From Streptomyces fulvoviolaceus (GTDB lineage: Bacteria; Actinomycetota; Actinomycetes; Streptomycetales; Streptomycetaceae), in the NCBI RefSeq assembly GCF_000718165.1, contig NZ_JOEY01000037.1, forward strand, positions 62,001 through 126,000: DNA of 64,000 nt, in the 5' to 3' direction. The position numbers and the translations under genes were made by a program. Numbering within the stretch: position 1 is the first letter of the stretch; every line of letters starts with the position of its first letter. This document shows, in pieces, positions 41,502 to 49,506 of the stretch. The notes beneath the pieces are model-generated. The model ran no database searches and was not told the origin of the DNA. It was given only the letters and a program-made list of their open reading frames with translations.

Positions 41502-43142
41502 ATGCAGAACGCGCGAGCGGGGCAGGTCGCCGGGCCCGAGGACCTCATCGATGTGGCCCGCCTGGTCACGGCGTACTACGCGCTGCACCCCGATCCGGCC
41601 GAGCCCGGGCAACGGGTGGCGTTCGGCACCTCGGGACACCGCGGCTCGTCCCTCGCGGCGGCGTTCAACGAGGACCACATCGCGGCCACCAGCCAGGCCA
41701 TCTGCGAGTACCGCGCCGCCCAGGGCACCAACGGCCCTCTCTTCCTCGGCGCCGACACCCACGCCCTGTCCGAGCCCGCGCGGATCACGGCCCTGGAGGT
41801 GTTCGCCGCCAACGACGTGACCGTCCTCATCGACCAGGCCGACGGTTACACGCCCACCCCGGCGGTCTCGCACGCCATCCTCGCCCACAACCGGAACCGC
41901 ACATCCGGCCTCGCCGACGGCGTGGTGGTCACCCCCTCGCACAACCCGCCCGCCGACGGCGGCTTCAAGTACAACCCGCCGAGCGGCGGCCCCGCCGGTT
42001 CCGAGGCGACCTCCTGGATCCAGGACCGCGCCAACGAGATCATCACCGGCGGCCTGAAGGACGTACGGCGCATCCCGTACACCCGCGCCCTGGCCGCACC
42101 CGGCACCGGCCGCCACGACTTCCTCGGCACCTATGTGGCCGACCTGCCGAACGTGCTGGACCTGGACGCGATCCGGTCCGCCGGAGTGCGCATCGGCGCC
42201 GACCCACTCGGCGGGGCATCGGTCGCCTACTGGGGCCGGATCGCCGAACAGCACCGGCTCGACCTGACGGTGGTGAACCCGCTCACCGACCCCACCTGGC
42301 GCTTCATGACGCTGGACTGGGACGGCAAGATCCGCATGGACTGCTCCTCGCCGTACGCCATGGCCTCGCTCATCGAGCAGCGCGAACGGTTCGACATCGC
42401 CACCGGCAACGACGCCGACGCCGACCGGCACGGCATCGTCACGCCGGACGGGGGCCTGTTGAACCCCAACCACTATCTGGCCGTGGCGATCTCGTACCTG
42501 TTCTCGCACCGGGAGCAGTGGCCCGCGGGCGCCGGCATCGGCAAGACCCTGGTGTCGTCCAGCATGATCGACCGGGTCGCGGCGGACGTCGGCCGGCAAC
42601 TGGTCGAAGTCCCGGTCGGATTCAAGTGGTTCGTGGACGGTCTGTCCGACGGAACGCTCGGCTTCGGCGGCGAGGAGTCGGCGGGCGCGTCCTTCCTGCG
42701 CCGCGACGGCTCGGTGTGGACCACCGACAAGGACGGCATCACCCTGGCGCTGCTCGCCTCCGAGATCGCGGCCGTCACCGGCAAGACGCCCTCGGAGCAC
42801 TACGCGCAGCTCACCGACCGCTTCGGCGCCCCCGCCTACGCACGCGTCGACGCCCCGGCCTCCCGCGAAGAGAAGGCGCTGCTCGCCAAGTTGTCCCCGC
42901 GCCAGGTCACCGCCGACACCCTCGCCGGCGAGCCGGTCACCACGGTGCTCACCGAGGCCCCCGGCAACGGCGCCGCCCTCGGCGGGATCAAGGTCGCCAC
43001 CGCCAACGCCTGGTTCGCGGCCCGTCCTTCGGGCACCGAGGACGTCTACAAGATCTACGGGGAGTCCTTCCTCGGCCCGGACCATCTGCGGCAGGTCCAG
43101 GAGGAAGCCAGGTCCGTGGTACTGACGGCGCTGGGCGCCTGA
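41502..43142 (+). CDS. pgm: Phosphoglucomutase
   Basis: A 546-residue alpha-D-phosphohexomutase converting glucose 1-phosphate and glucose 6-phosphate. Domains: [12 protein letters not shown] near residue 41, phosphoserine loop [14 protein letters not shown] with Ser146, metal loop [13 protein letters not shown], sugar-binding loop [12 protein letters not shown] and phosphate-binding loop [12 protein letters not shown] near the end. It supplies precursors for glycogen, trehalose and cell-wall sugars. ATG 41502 has GGAGGAG upstream; the longer frame is rejected. Standing alone between a terminator and a degenerate region. Confidence 0.95.
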   Translation: MQNARAGQVAGPEDLIDVARLVTAYYALHPDPAEPGQRVAFGTSGHRGSSLAAAFNEDHIAATSQAICEYRAAQGTNGPLFLGADTHALSEPARITALEVFAANDVTVLIDQADGYTPTPAVSHAILAHNRNRTSGLADGVVVTPSHNPPADGGFKYNPPSGGPAGSEATSWIQDRANEIITGGLKDVRRIPYTRALAAPGTGRHDFLGTYVADLPNVLDLDAIRSAGVRIGADPLGGASVAYWGRIAEQHRLDLTVVNPLTDPTWRFMTLDWDGKIRMDCSSPYAMASLIEQRERFDIATGNDADADRHGIVTPDGGLLNPNHYLAVAISYLFSHREQWPAGAGIGKTLVSSSMIDRVAADVGRQLVEVPVGFKWFVDGLSDGTLGFGGEESAGASFLRRDGSVWTTDKDGITLALLASEIAAVTGKTPSEHYAQLTDRFGAPAYARVDAPASREEKALLAKLSPRQVTADTLAGEPVTTVLTEAPGNGAALGGIKVATANAWFAARPSGTEDVYKIYGESFLGPDHLRQVQEEARSVVLTALGA

Positions 43143-43250
43143 TCTAGACGAGGCGGTGGCGACGGCACTGATCGCCGCCGGGGCCGCGATCGCGGCGGAC
43201 ACGGCAAGGGACTCGGACCCGTCGAAACCTTCTGGGCTTGGCCCAACCGC

Positions 43251-43313
43251 TGCTGAACTGTGAGAGCGAGCGCCCGCTGCTTTGCTGAACTGCGAGAGCG
43301 GGCGCCCGCTGCT
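43251..43313. repeat. Tandem 31-bp direct repeat (period 32)
   Basis: Two 31-base units, 43251-43281 and 43283-43313, starting TGCTGAACTG and ending CGCCCGCTGCT, differ at two positions. They are adjacent to the terpene-synthase-like remnant and may mark a recombination or insertion scar. Confidence 0.75.
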
Positions 43314-43368
43314 TGCGGGAACCACGGTCACCGCTGCCGGACGGGGCTGTCCTTGCCGGAACCAGCAG

Positions 43369-43533
43369 CTCACCATCGCCCTGCGCCGCCAAGGCGCCCC
43401 GGCCGTGGACCGCTACCTCACCGGCCTGGAGCTGTGGATCAGGGGCAACTACGACTGGAGCCGCGAATGCGGCCGCTACCACGTCACCGCCCCCGACACC
43501 CACACCCGACGACGCGGTCCCTTCGGCATCTGA
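43369..43533 (+). pseudogene. Terpene synthase C-terminal remnant
   Basis: The plus frame ending at 43533 reads LTIALRRQGAPAVDRYLTGL then ELWIRGNYDWSRECGRYHV, closely resembling the C-terminus of class I bacterial terpene cyclases (YxxGLxxWxxGNxxWSxxxxRY). Nothing of the catalytic DDxxD and NSE motifs is present upstream; the sequence before it is the tandem 31-bp repeat. So this is a decayed fragment, perhaps fused to a short artificial N-terminus. A real but unrelated small gene is the alternative. Confidence 0.55.
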
Positions 43534-43782
43534 ACGGCGGCCCCAATCCGCTATCCGCCGGCCCCGCACTGCCCGTCAGGCTCTCGTAACCGCTGCCACA
43601 CCCGAACCACGGGGCGCGGCGGCCCCGAGATCCGCCGGGAGCGGACGCCGCAGCCCGGATACGGCAACGCGACCGCAGCCACTCCTGCTGCTGGTAGGAC
43701 GGGTCGATCCGCACGGTGACCGCGCTCTGCGCCGCCGAGTCAGCGCTCGCCGCGGGTGCGACCACGAGATTCGGCGGCCGCA
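43534..43782. other. Gap with no recognised gene
   Basis: About 250 bases between the terpene-synthase remnant and the strong promoter of the HEXXH gene. Both-strand frames are arginine/proline-rich and unlike a fold. Probably degenerate. Confidence 0.4.
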
Positions 43783-43838
43783 TTGACATGCTCAAAACAT
43801 ATGCTTAGCATCCGTGAAACTCGGGAGAAAGCGCTTTC
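43783..43838 (+). promoter_or_regulatory. Strong sigma-70-like promoter with LacI-type operator
   Basis: TTGACA (43783-43788), 17-base spacer, TAGCAT (43806-43811) form a near-consensus housekeeping promoter. Shortly after the expected start the perfect 12-bp palindrome GAAAGCGCTTTC (43827-43838) lies within the larger CGGGAGAAAGCGCTTTCCCG; a central CG in a short palindrome is typical of LacI-family sugar repressor operators. It ends 64 bases before the HEXXH gene start and suggests catabolite or carbohydrate induction of the secreted protein. Confidence 0.65.
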
Positions 43839-43902
43839 CCGATTTCTGTGCCTCCGCCGTCGTCCCCACACGCGACGGCTCACCCCCCACAGGAGGACCC
43901 CC

Positions 43903-44538
43903 ATGAGCTCACGGCGAGCACCGAAGCCGACCTCACCTTGGCGCAACCAAGCGGTCGTAGCCGCACTGGCAGCCGCGCTGCTGACCGCGCCCGGCATCGC
44001 CCAGGCCGCACCCCAGGTCGCCCCCCAGGCCGCACCGGCGTCCCAGGAACAGGCGGCCGCCAGCATCACCTGGACCCTCGAACGCGCGAGCAACCCCACC
44101 GAGGACCAGCAGACGGCGTACAACCTCATCACGGCGGCCATGAACGCCGCGGTCGCCCGCTACAACAACCTCAGCGACCTGGGCAAGACCATCACCGTCC
44201 GCTACGACCCGAGCGTGCCCACCGCCGACGGCAACATCAACGGAACCATTCGCTTCGGCAACCGCAGCTACATGACCGAGCGGACCGCACTGCACGAGAT
44301 CGCCCACACCATCGGCGTGGGTACGAGCTCGGGCTGGTCCTCGCTCGGCGGCAGCGGAACCTGGACCGGCGCGCAGGCCACGGCGCTGGTCAGGCAGTAC
44401 GACGGTTCGAGCGCCAAAATCTCCACCGGCGGCGGCCACTTCTGGCCCTACGGCCTGAACTACGAGAGCGAGTTCTCCAGTACCGCGGCCGACCGCCACG
44501 TACAGATCGTCGCCGCCATGGTGCGCGACGGGCTGTAG
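43903..44538 (+). CDS. Secreted HEXXH putative metalloprotease-like protein
   Basis: A 211-residue protein with a signal peptide (basic start, WRNQAVVAALAAALLTAPGI, cleavage near AQAAP) and a mature domain carrying TALHEIAHTIGVGTSSGWS, i.e. HEIAH at residues 131-135 as in zincin metallopeptidases; the third ligand is not obvious. Also NPTEDQQTAYNLITAAMNAA and ISTGGGHFWPYGLNYESEF. Similar domains are annotated as hypothetical or as secreted proteins fused to lectins in other actinomycetes. AGGAGG lies before the ATG. Upstream operator suggests regulation by a LacI-type repressor; it may act on plant or microbial glycoproteins, which is speculative. Confidence 0.8.
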   Translation: MSSRRAPKPTSPWRNQAVVAALAAALLTAPGIAQAAPQVAPQAAPASQEQAAASITWTLERASNPTEDQQTAYNLITAAMNAAVARYNNLSDLGKTITVRYDPSVPTADGNINGTIRFGNRSYMTERTALHEIAHTIGVGTSSGWSSLGGSGTWTGAQATALVRQYDGSSAKISTGGGHFWPYGLNYESEFSSTAADRHVQIVAAMVRDGL

Positions 44539-44638
44539 TACCCCGGGAGTTGGTGCCTGATGACAAAGGCACCACAGGGAGCTGCGTTGTTGTGAGCATC
44601 GGTCGGGCGGGCGGTCCTCGCGGTCCTACCGTCCGACC

Positions 44639-46351
44639 ATGAACACGAGTCGCAGCAGAGGAAGCATGTGGCGCAGTGCCGCGCTGGCGGCGCTGCTGAC
44701 CACGGGGGCGTTCACCGCGGCGTCCTCGGACGCCCAGGGAGAGAGTGCGCGAACCGAATCGCCCGTGGCATCGAGCGCCGGAGTGACCGAGTCGGTGGTG
44801 CGGGTGAAGGCGCCGCTGCCGGCCTCCTTCGGGGCCCGGCCGGCGGCATGCGACTGGCTGTCGTACCTGCGCTACCGGTCCTCCGAAGGCCCCGCGGCGT
44901 CGGCCGACGCCGACCGGATCCTGGTCGCCCAGCCGGGCATCCTGGAGGGTGCCGGAGCCTTCGACAGCGTCGCGCGCAACACCGTGGCGCGCGCCGCGGA
45001 GCAGGGCCTGCACCTCGAGTTCTGGGCACTGGACCGGCGCTCCAACTGCCTGGAGGACCGCACCGGAATCGCCTCCGGCGACCAGCACACGGCCGTCGAC
45101 TACTACTACCGCGGCGAACAGGTCGACGGCCGCACCTTCGCGGGCTTCGTCGGCAACGACCGACTGGGGTGGATGGCGAAGCTGGGTATCGAGCAGACCG
45201 TACGGGACGAATACGACCTGCTCACCGCTGAGTTGCCCGACCAGGCGCTGCGCAAGGAGAAGGTGCTGTGCGGCGGCCACTCGCTCGGCGGCGTCATCAC
45301 CGGCTACTTCGCGACCGCCGACTTCGACGGGAACCCCGCCACCACCGCCGACGCCGGACACAACCAGTGCGCCGGCTACTTCGCCCTCGACACCACCGTC
45401 TCCACCTCCCTCGCCGACCTGAGCGGCAGCATCCCGGACGACACCAACCTGCCCGACGTGGGCCTCGGTTACGGCGTCGTGCAGGCCGGGCTCGACAGCG
45501 GAGTCCTGCCGCGCTCGCTGTCCGCGCCGGTCCTGCTCAATCCCGAGACCATGACCCTGCTGGCCATCGCCGGAGTGGGTGCCGTACAGGATCCGGGAGG
45601 CGAGGCCGACCTGCCGAGCTATCTGCCCGCCAACACCAACATCGAGGCCACCAACCGCTTCCTCTTCTCCGAGGACACCGCCACCTTCCTCACCGGCTCA
45701 CCCGCGGTGAAGGACTTCCGGCTCACCAACGAGGCCGTACTCGGCTCGCTCATGGACGACCACTCCGTACCACTGGCGTTCCTGCAGAGCAGCGTCGGCT
45801 TCTTCGACGGCGGACCGATCGCCGACAAGAACTTCCCCGTCGGCAACGGCAGTTCGCAGCAGCCGGGCCTGTTCGGCATCGAGTACAAGGCCATCCCGGA
45901 CCAGCCCCACGGACCGCTGTACACATGGCGCAATTACGACCGCGTCGGCGACGCGGACGACCCCGGGTACCGGTCGGCCGACGGGACCCCCTTCACCGAC
46001 GCGGGCAAGGAGGTCACCGACATCCAGGAGCTGGCCCGCAGCCTGGCCGAGCAGCCACTGGACTTCACCGAGCAGTACTTCCCGACCAAGCTGGTCACCG
46101 ACCTCCAACTGGCCACCTCCCCGCAGGTGAAGCAGCTGATCGTGCACCCGGAGGGGCTCACCGCCAACCCGACGCTCACCGTCCTCGCGGGCGACGGGCT
46201 GCTGGCGGGCCGTGTCCCGTCCGACCTGCACCCCGTCGTCGCCGACGGCTACCAGCACCTCGACGTGCTGACCGCGGCGCCGGTGCAGAACAACGGCCGG
46301 CCTGAGCCCGTCTCCACCAGCCTCGCCAGGTTCGCCCGGTCCCCGCAGTAG
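44639..46351 (+). CDS. Secreted alpha/beta hydrolase
   Basis: A 570-residue exported protein: signal MNTSRSRGSMWRSAALAALL to near SSDA, then a large alpha/beta-hydrolase domain with VLCGGHSLGGVITGYFATAD as nucleophile elbow (Ser about residue 218). DYYYRGEQVDGRTFAG and LVAQPGILEGAGAF precede it. The size and position suggest a tannase/feruloyl-esterase-like or lipase-like secreted hydrolase, but I do not recognise a named family. ATG 44639, 100 bases after the HEXXH gene; both are secreted and could share the upstream operator. Ends before a strong terminator. Confidence 0.78.
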   Translation: MNTSRSRGSMWRSAALAALLTTGAFTAASSDAQGESARTESPVASSAGVTESVVRVKAPLPASFGARPAACDWLSYLRYRSSEGPAASADADRILVAQPGILEGAGAFDSVARNTVARAAEQGLHLEFWALDRRSNCLEDRTGIASGDQHTAVDYYYRGEQVDGRTFAGFVGNDRLGWMAKLGIEQTVRDEYDLLTAELPDQALRKEKVLCGGHSLGGVITGYFATADFDGNPATTADAGHNQCAGYFALDTTVSTSLADLSGSIPDDTNLPDVGLGYGVVQAGLDSGVLPRSLSAPVLLNPETMTLLAIAGVGAVQDPGGEADLPSYLPANTNIEATNRFLFSEDTATFLTGSPAVKDFRLTNEAVLGSLMDDHSVPLAFLQSSVGFFDGGPIADKNFPVGNGSSQQPGLFGIEYKAIPDQPHGPLYTWRNYDRVGDADDPGYRSADGTPFTDAGKEVTDIQELARSLAEQPLDFTEQYFPTKLVTDLQLATSPQVKQLIVHPEGLTANPTLTVLAGDGLLAGRVPSDLHPVVADGYQHLDVLTAAPVQNNGRPEPVSTSLARFARSPQ

Positions 46352-46371
46352 CCGTCCCCCCCCCACGGTGA

Positions 46372-46403
46372 AGGGCCCGGGAGGATCTCGCCTCCCGGGC
46401 CCT
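46372..46403. terminator. Bidirectional hairpin terminator
   Basis: AGGGCCCGGGAGG (46372-46384) pairs perfectly with CCTCCCGGGCCCT (46391-46403), six-base loop. It separates the convergent secreted hydrolase and cutinase genes. Confidence 0.85.
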
Positions 46404-46423
46404 GCTGGTGCGTGTCGCGCAGA

Positions 46424-47065
46424 TCAGACCTTGCCGGCGGCGAACGCGGCCGCCGCGTCGGCGTCGGCGGAGTAGCCGAGGTGCGCCAGGGTGTCGTCCC
46501 CGCCGCTCTCGCAGACGGGGTCGCCCTCGGCGCAGAAGTCGATCGTGCGGCTCTGGTAGACGCCGGTAACGCTCTTGCCGAGCGCCCGGATCGGGTTGCC
46601 GAACAGGAGCACCGCCGCGACCCTCGGTTCCAGCGCGGCGGGAATGGTGGCCACGATGGGACTGCCGACCACCGCGCCGGCACTGCTGATGCCGATGGAA
46701 TTGTCGACGACGTTCGCCCCCTGCGAGTACCCGACGAGGATGAAACGCTGATTCGGGCAGGCGGATGCCTGGCTGTTGACGTGGTTCACCAGGTCCGTGT
46801 TGCCCTGTGCGGCCGAGGTGAGGGAAAGGTCCGCGGGATAGTTCACCGCGTAGCTGGAGAGATTCCGGCCCGTCAGTTTCTTCTGCAGGGCGGAATACAC
46901 GGGGTCACCGACGATCAGGCCGAGCGTGCCCGGCTCGAACGTGCCGCGGGCTGCGACGACGTCGATGTCCGAGCAGGCGGCACCCGATGCCGTGGGAGCC
47001 GAGAGGGTGACCAGTCCGGCCCCGCCGGCCAGCGAGAGCGCGGCGAGGAACAAGCGAATACGCAT
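46424..47065 (-). CDS. Secreted cutinase-family esterase
   Basis: A 213-residue cutinase: signal MRIRLFLAALSLAGGAGLVT to near ASGAA, then DIDVVAARGTFEPGTLG (opening strand), RFILVGYSQGANVVDNSI with nucleophile Ser114, and a C-terminal pair Asp182 and His195 (DFCAEGDPVC...TLAHLGYSAD). Cysteine pairs Cys31/Cys103 and Cys178/Cys185 fit the disulphides of cutinases. In Mycobacterium a cutinase-like lipase/thioesterase (Rv3802c) is encoded in the mycolate cluster. Here the gene follows the PucR regulator by 140 bases in the same direction. Substrate could be cutin, triacylglycerol or an envelope lipid. Confidence 0.92.
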   Translation of the reverse strand: MRIRLFLAALSLAGGAGLVTLSAPTASGAACSDIDVVAARGTFEPGTLGLIVGDPVYSALQKKLTGRNLSSYAVNYPADLSLTSAAQGNTDLVNHVNSQASACPNQRFILVGYSQGANVVDNSIGISSAGAVVGSPIVATIPAALEPRVAAVLLFGNPIRALGKSVTGVYQSRTIDFCAEGDPVCESGGDDTLAHLGYSADADAAAAFAAGKV

Positions 47066-47205
47066 GGGGATCCTTTGCGGGTGGGGCGCGTGAAGCGCCT
47101 TCTGAAAGGGCACCCCGAACGTATTCGCATGACCGATTCGATGGTTATGGACGGGAATTCAGAAATTCCTCGCCCTTTTGTGTCGACGTGAGTGAGGAGA
47201 ACTTC

Positions 47206-48435
47206 TCACGTGGTGAATGTGTCATTGTCCTGCAGGGCCTCGGAGCGCAGGGCCAGAATGAGGTCGAGGCGGGTGTCGGGATCGTGCAGGGCGTCACCGA
47301 AGAGCTTCTCCAGCTGGCGCAGGCGATAGCGGACCGTCTGCGGGTGGACGTGGAGGCGGGCGGCCACGTCGGGCACGTTGCTGCCGCTGAGCAGCCAGGC
47401 CAGCAATGTCTCGGCGAGACGGCCGCGCTGCCCCTCGGACGCCGCGTCGAGGGGATGGAGGACCCGTGACCGGAGCTGGGCGAGCATCGGTTCGTCGCTG
47501 TGCAGCAGAAAGGTCGACAAGTGGTCGGCACAGCGCACCACGCCCTGCCGGGGGAGGATCCCGCGCCCCATCAGGCCCAGGGCCCGGGTGGCCCAGCCCA
47601 GGGACCGGGCGGCCTCGGCGAGCGGGACCGTCGGGCCGATCGCGGCGGGCCGGCCGCGCAGCGCGAGGACGAACGCCCGGCTGGCGAACCGTCCGGAGCC
47701 GTCGGGATCGGGCACCAGCATGCGCGGCGGCCGGGACTCCATGTCCACCAGCGCCCCCGCGGCCGCCAGGGGCCGGTCCTCCTCCCGATGGTCCGGGGTG
47801 GCCGCGAGCGCGACGACCGCGACGTGCCTCGGGACCGACCACCGGGCGCCGTGCGCCAGGTCCTGCACCGCCTCCACGGAGACCGGTCCCTCGCCCAGCA
47901 ACAGGTCGAGCAGGCGCCGCCGGCGCCGTTCCAGCTCGTCCGTGCTGCTCAGCTGAGCCTCCGCGTACCCGGCCGCGGCCGCCTCCGCGACCTCGTGCAC
48001 GGTGCGGAACGCGAGCTCGCCCAGCGCGGCCACGACCGCGGAGTCGAGGCCGAGTTCCTCCGCCGTACGGCCCATCAGCCGCCAGGCGTGCAGCCCGCCG
48101 ACCCGCAACGCGGACTGCAAGGCGTCCAGGCTGCGGCCCTCCTGCGCCTCGCCACGCCCGAGCTCGTAGTACGTCGCGGCGATCGCGTCCCACCGGCCGC
48201 GCGGGTCGGCGATGTGGTCCACGAACAGGGTGAGCGCCTGCACGACCCCGGCTCTGAGGTGGGCCCGGTGCGTCCCGTCGGCCGGCCGGGCGTACTCCGG
48301 AACCTGTCCGCGCACCTCCTCCTCCACCTCGTCGGCCACGGCCTCCAGTTGGGCACGCAGCAACTCGGCCAGGTCGGGCGGCACAAGGGCGGCACCGAGA
48401 CCGTCCGGCACGCCGTGCGGGGTGGGGGACGCCAC
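47206..48435 (-). CDS. PucR-type transcriptional regulator
   Basis: A 409-residue regulator with a C-terminal PucR HTH: NVPDVAARLHVHPQTVRYRL near residue 365 followed by LEKLFGDALHDPDTRLDLIL. The N-terminal half is alpha-helical (DLAELLRAQLEAVADEVEEE ... AATYYELGRGEAQEGRSLD), the layout of actinobacterial PucR-type activators such as those controlling lipase or fatty-acid genes. GTG 48435 has AGGAGGG upstream. Positioned between the lipid-synthase operon and the cutinase in one orientation, it is a good candidate regulator for both. Confidence 0.88.
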   Translation of the reverse strand: MASPTPHGVPDGLGAALVPPDLAELLRAQLEAVADEVEEEVRGQVPEYARPADGTHRAHLRAGVVQALTLFVDHIADPRGRWDAIAATYYELGRGEAQEGRSLDALQSALRVGGLHAWRLMGRTAEELGLDSAVVAALGELAFRTVHEVAEAAAAGYAEAQLSSTDELERRRRRLLDLLLGEGPVSVEAVQDLAHGARWSVPRHVAVVALAATPDHREEDRPLAAAGALVDMESRPPRMLVPDPDGSGRFASRAFVLALRGRPAAIGPTVPLAEAARSLGWATRALGLMGRGILPRQGVVRCADHLSTFLLHSDEPMLAQLRSRVLHPLDAASEGQRGRLAETLLAWLLSGSNVPDVAARLHVHPQTVRYRLRQLEKLFGDALHDPDTRLDLILALRSEALQDNDTFTT

Positions 48436-48467
48436 GGCAGGCCCTCCTTTCACCCGGAAGCGGTTCA

Positions 48468-48489
48468 CCCACGGGCTGATGCCCGTGGG
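48468..48489. terminator. Hairpin between esterase operon and PucR regulator
   Basis: CCCACGGGC (48468-48476) and GCCCGTGGG (48481-48489) form a 9-bp perfect stem with the loop TGAT, between the stop of the esterase and the start of the regulator. It probably ends the PKS operon or attenuates read-through into the regulator. Confidence 0.55.
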
Positions 48490-48557
48490 GCGAGGGGCAA
48501 GTCCTGTGTTGGACGGACGTCCCCTGCGCTGCGTTCCGTGCCCCGACGGCACCGACA

Positions 48558-49490
48558 TCACTCCGCCACCCCCAGCGCACCGGCGAGCATCGGCCACGAC
48601 GCGGTGAACTCCTGTTTCCAGTAGGCCCAGCTGTGTCCTCCTCCTGCGTAGAAGTGGGTCGTGACCGGGATGCCGAGCAGCGCCAGCGTGTCGGTGAAGG
48701 CGTGGGCGGAGGGCCACAGGGCGCTCTCCAGCGCCTCGGGCAGCCAGTCCCCGGTGCCGCCGGCAAGCCCGCTGCCGTTGGAGACGTACAGGGCGGTGCC
48801 GCGCAGCCCCTTGGCGCGGGCCCGCGGGTTGAAGTCGCGCCAGGTGAGGAGATTCAGGAGCGGACTGCCCCAGAGGGAGTGGGCTGCCAGGTTCTCGCGG
48901 GCCACGATGGCGTCCATCAAGGTGGGCACACCGGGTGCGGTGGTGTCGAGGATTCCGCTGTAGGAGGCCGCCGCGGCGAACGCCCCCGGATGACGTGCCG
49001 TGTGCGCCATCGCCCCGTAGCCACCGGTGGACACCCCTGCCACGACCCGTACACCGGACGCCCGGTAGTCGCGGGCGAGCAGCGCGGGGACCTCCTCGAC
49101 CTGGAAGGTCTCGTAGTCGGGGCCGCTGCGCCAGGCGGTGGGAATGCCGGTGGGGCCCGCGTCCGGCATCGCCACGATCAGGTCCCGGCCCTCGGTGAAG
49201 GCCTCGATGTCCGTCTCCCGGGTCCAGGACGTGTAGTCGTCGTGGGCGCCGTGCAGCAGATACAGGACGGGGTAGGTCCGGCCGGGCTGCGTGTCGAAGC
49301 CCGACGGCAGGATCAGCCGTACCGGCGCACTGCCGCCCAGGGCGGCGGAGGACAAGGACACGTCGAGTGTGCGCGGCCCGAGTCGCGTGGCGGCGGTGGC
49401 AGGCCGGGCGCCGAACAGGACGGCCAGACCGGCGGCCGCCGCGGCCTTGGTGACGGTGCGTCGGGACACTCCGGTGGTGCGGTGGGGCAT
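48558..49490 (-). CDS. Tat-exported esterase, antigen-85/FrmB-type (PF00756)
   Basis: A 310-residue alpha/beta hydrolase of the esterase D/antigen 85 group with a Tat signal (GVSRRTVTKAAAAAGLAV, cleavage near ATAA). Body: TYPVLYLLHGAHDDYTSW, nucleophile Ser154 in VVAGVSTGGYGAMAH (the usual G.SMGG reads G.STGG), and His286 in YAGGGHSWAYWKQEF, matching HSWEYW of mycolyltransferases. The protein is Streptomyces-style and such esterases are common there, so mycolyl transfer is not proven. It starts 16 bases after the PKS stop on the same strand and so belongs to the AccD-FAAL-PKS operon, where it would act outside the membrane on the product. Confidence 0.87.
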   Translation of the reverse strand: MPHRTTGVSRRTVTKAAAAAGLAVLFGARPATAATRLGPRTLDVSLSSAALGGSAPVRLILPSGFDTQPGRTYPVLYLLHGAHDDYTSWTRETDIEAFTEGRDLIVAMPDAGPTGIPTAWRSGPDYETFQVEEVPALLARDYRASGVRVVAGVSTGGYGAMAHTARHPGAFAAAASYSGILDTTAPGVPTLMDAIVARENLAAHSLWGSPLLNLLTWRDFNPRARAKGLRGTALYVSNGSGLAGGTGDWLPEALESALWPSAHAFTDTLALLGIPVTTHFYAGGGHSWAYWKQEFTASWPMLAGALGVAE

Positions 49491-49506
49491 GGCGGCTCTC
49501 CTCGGA

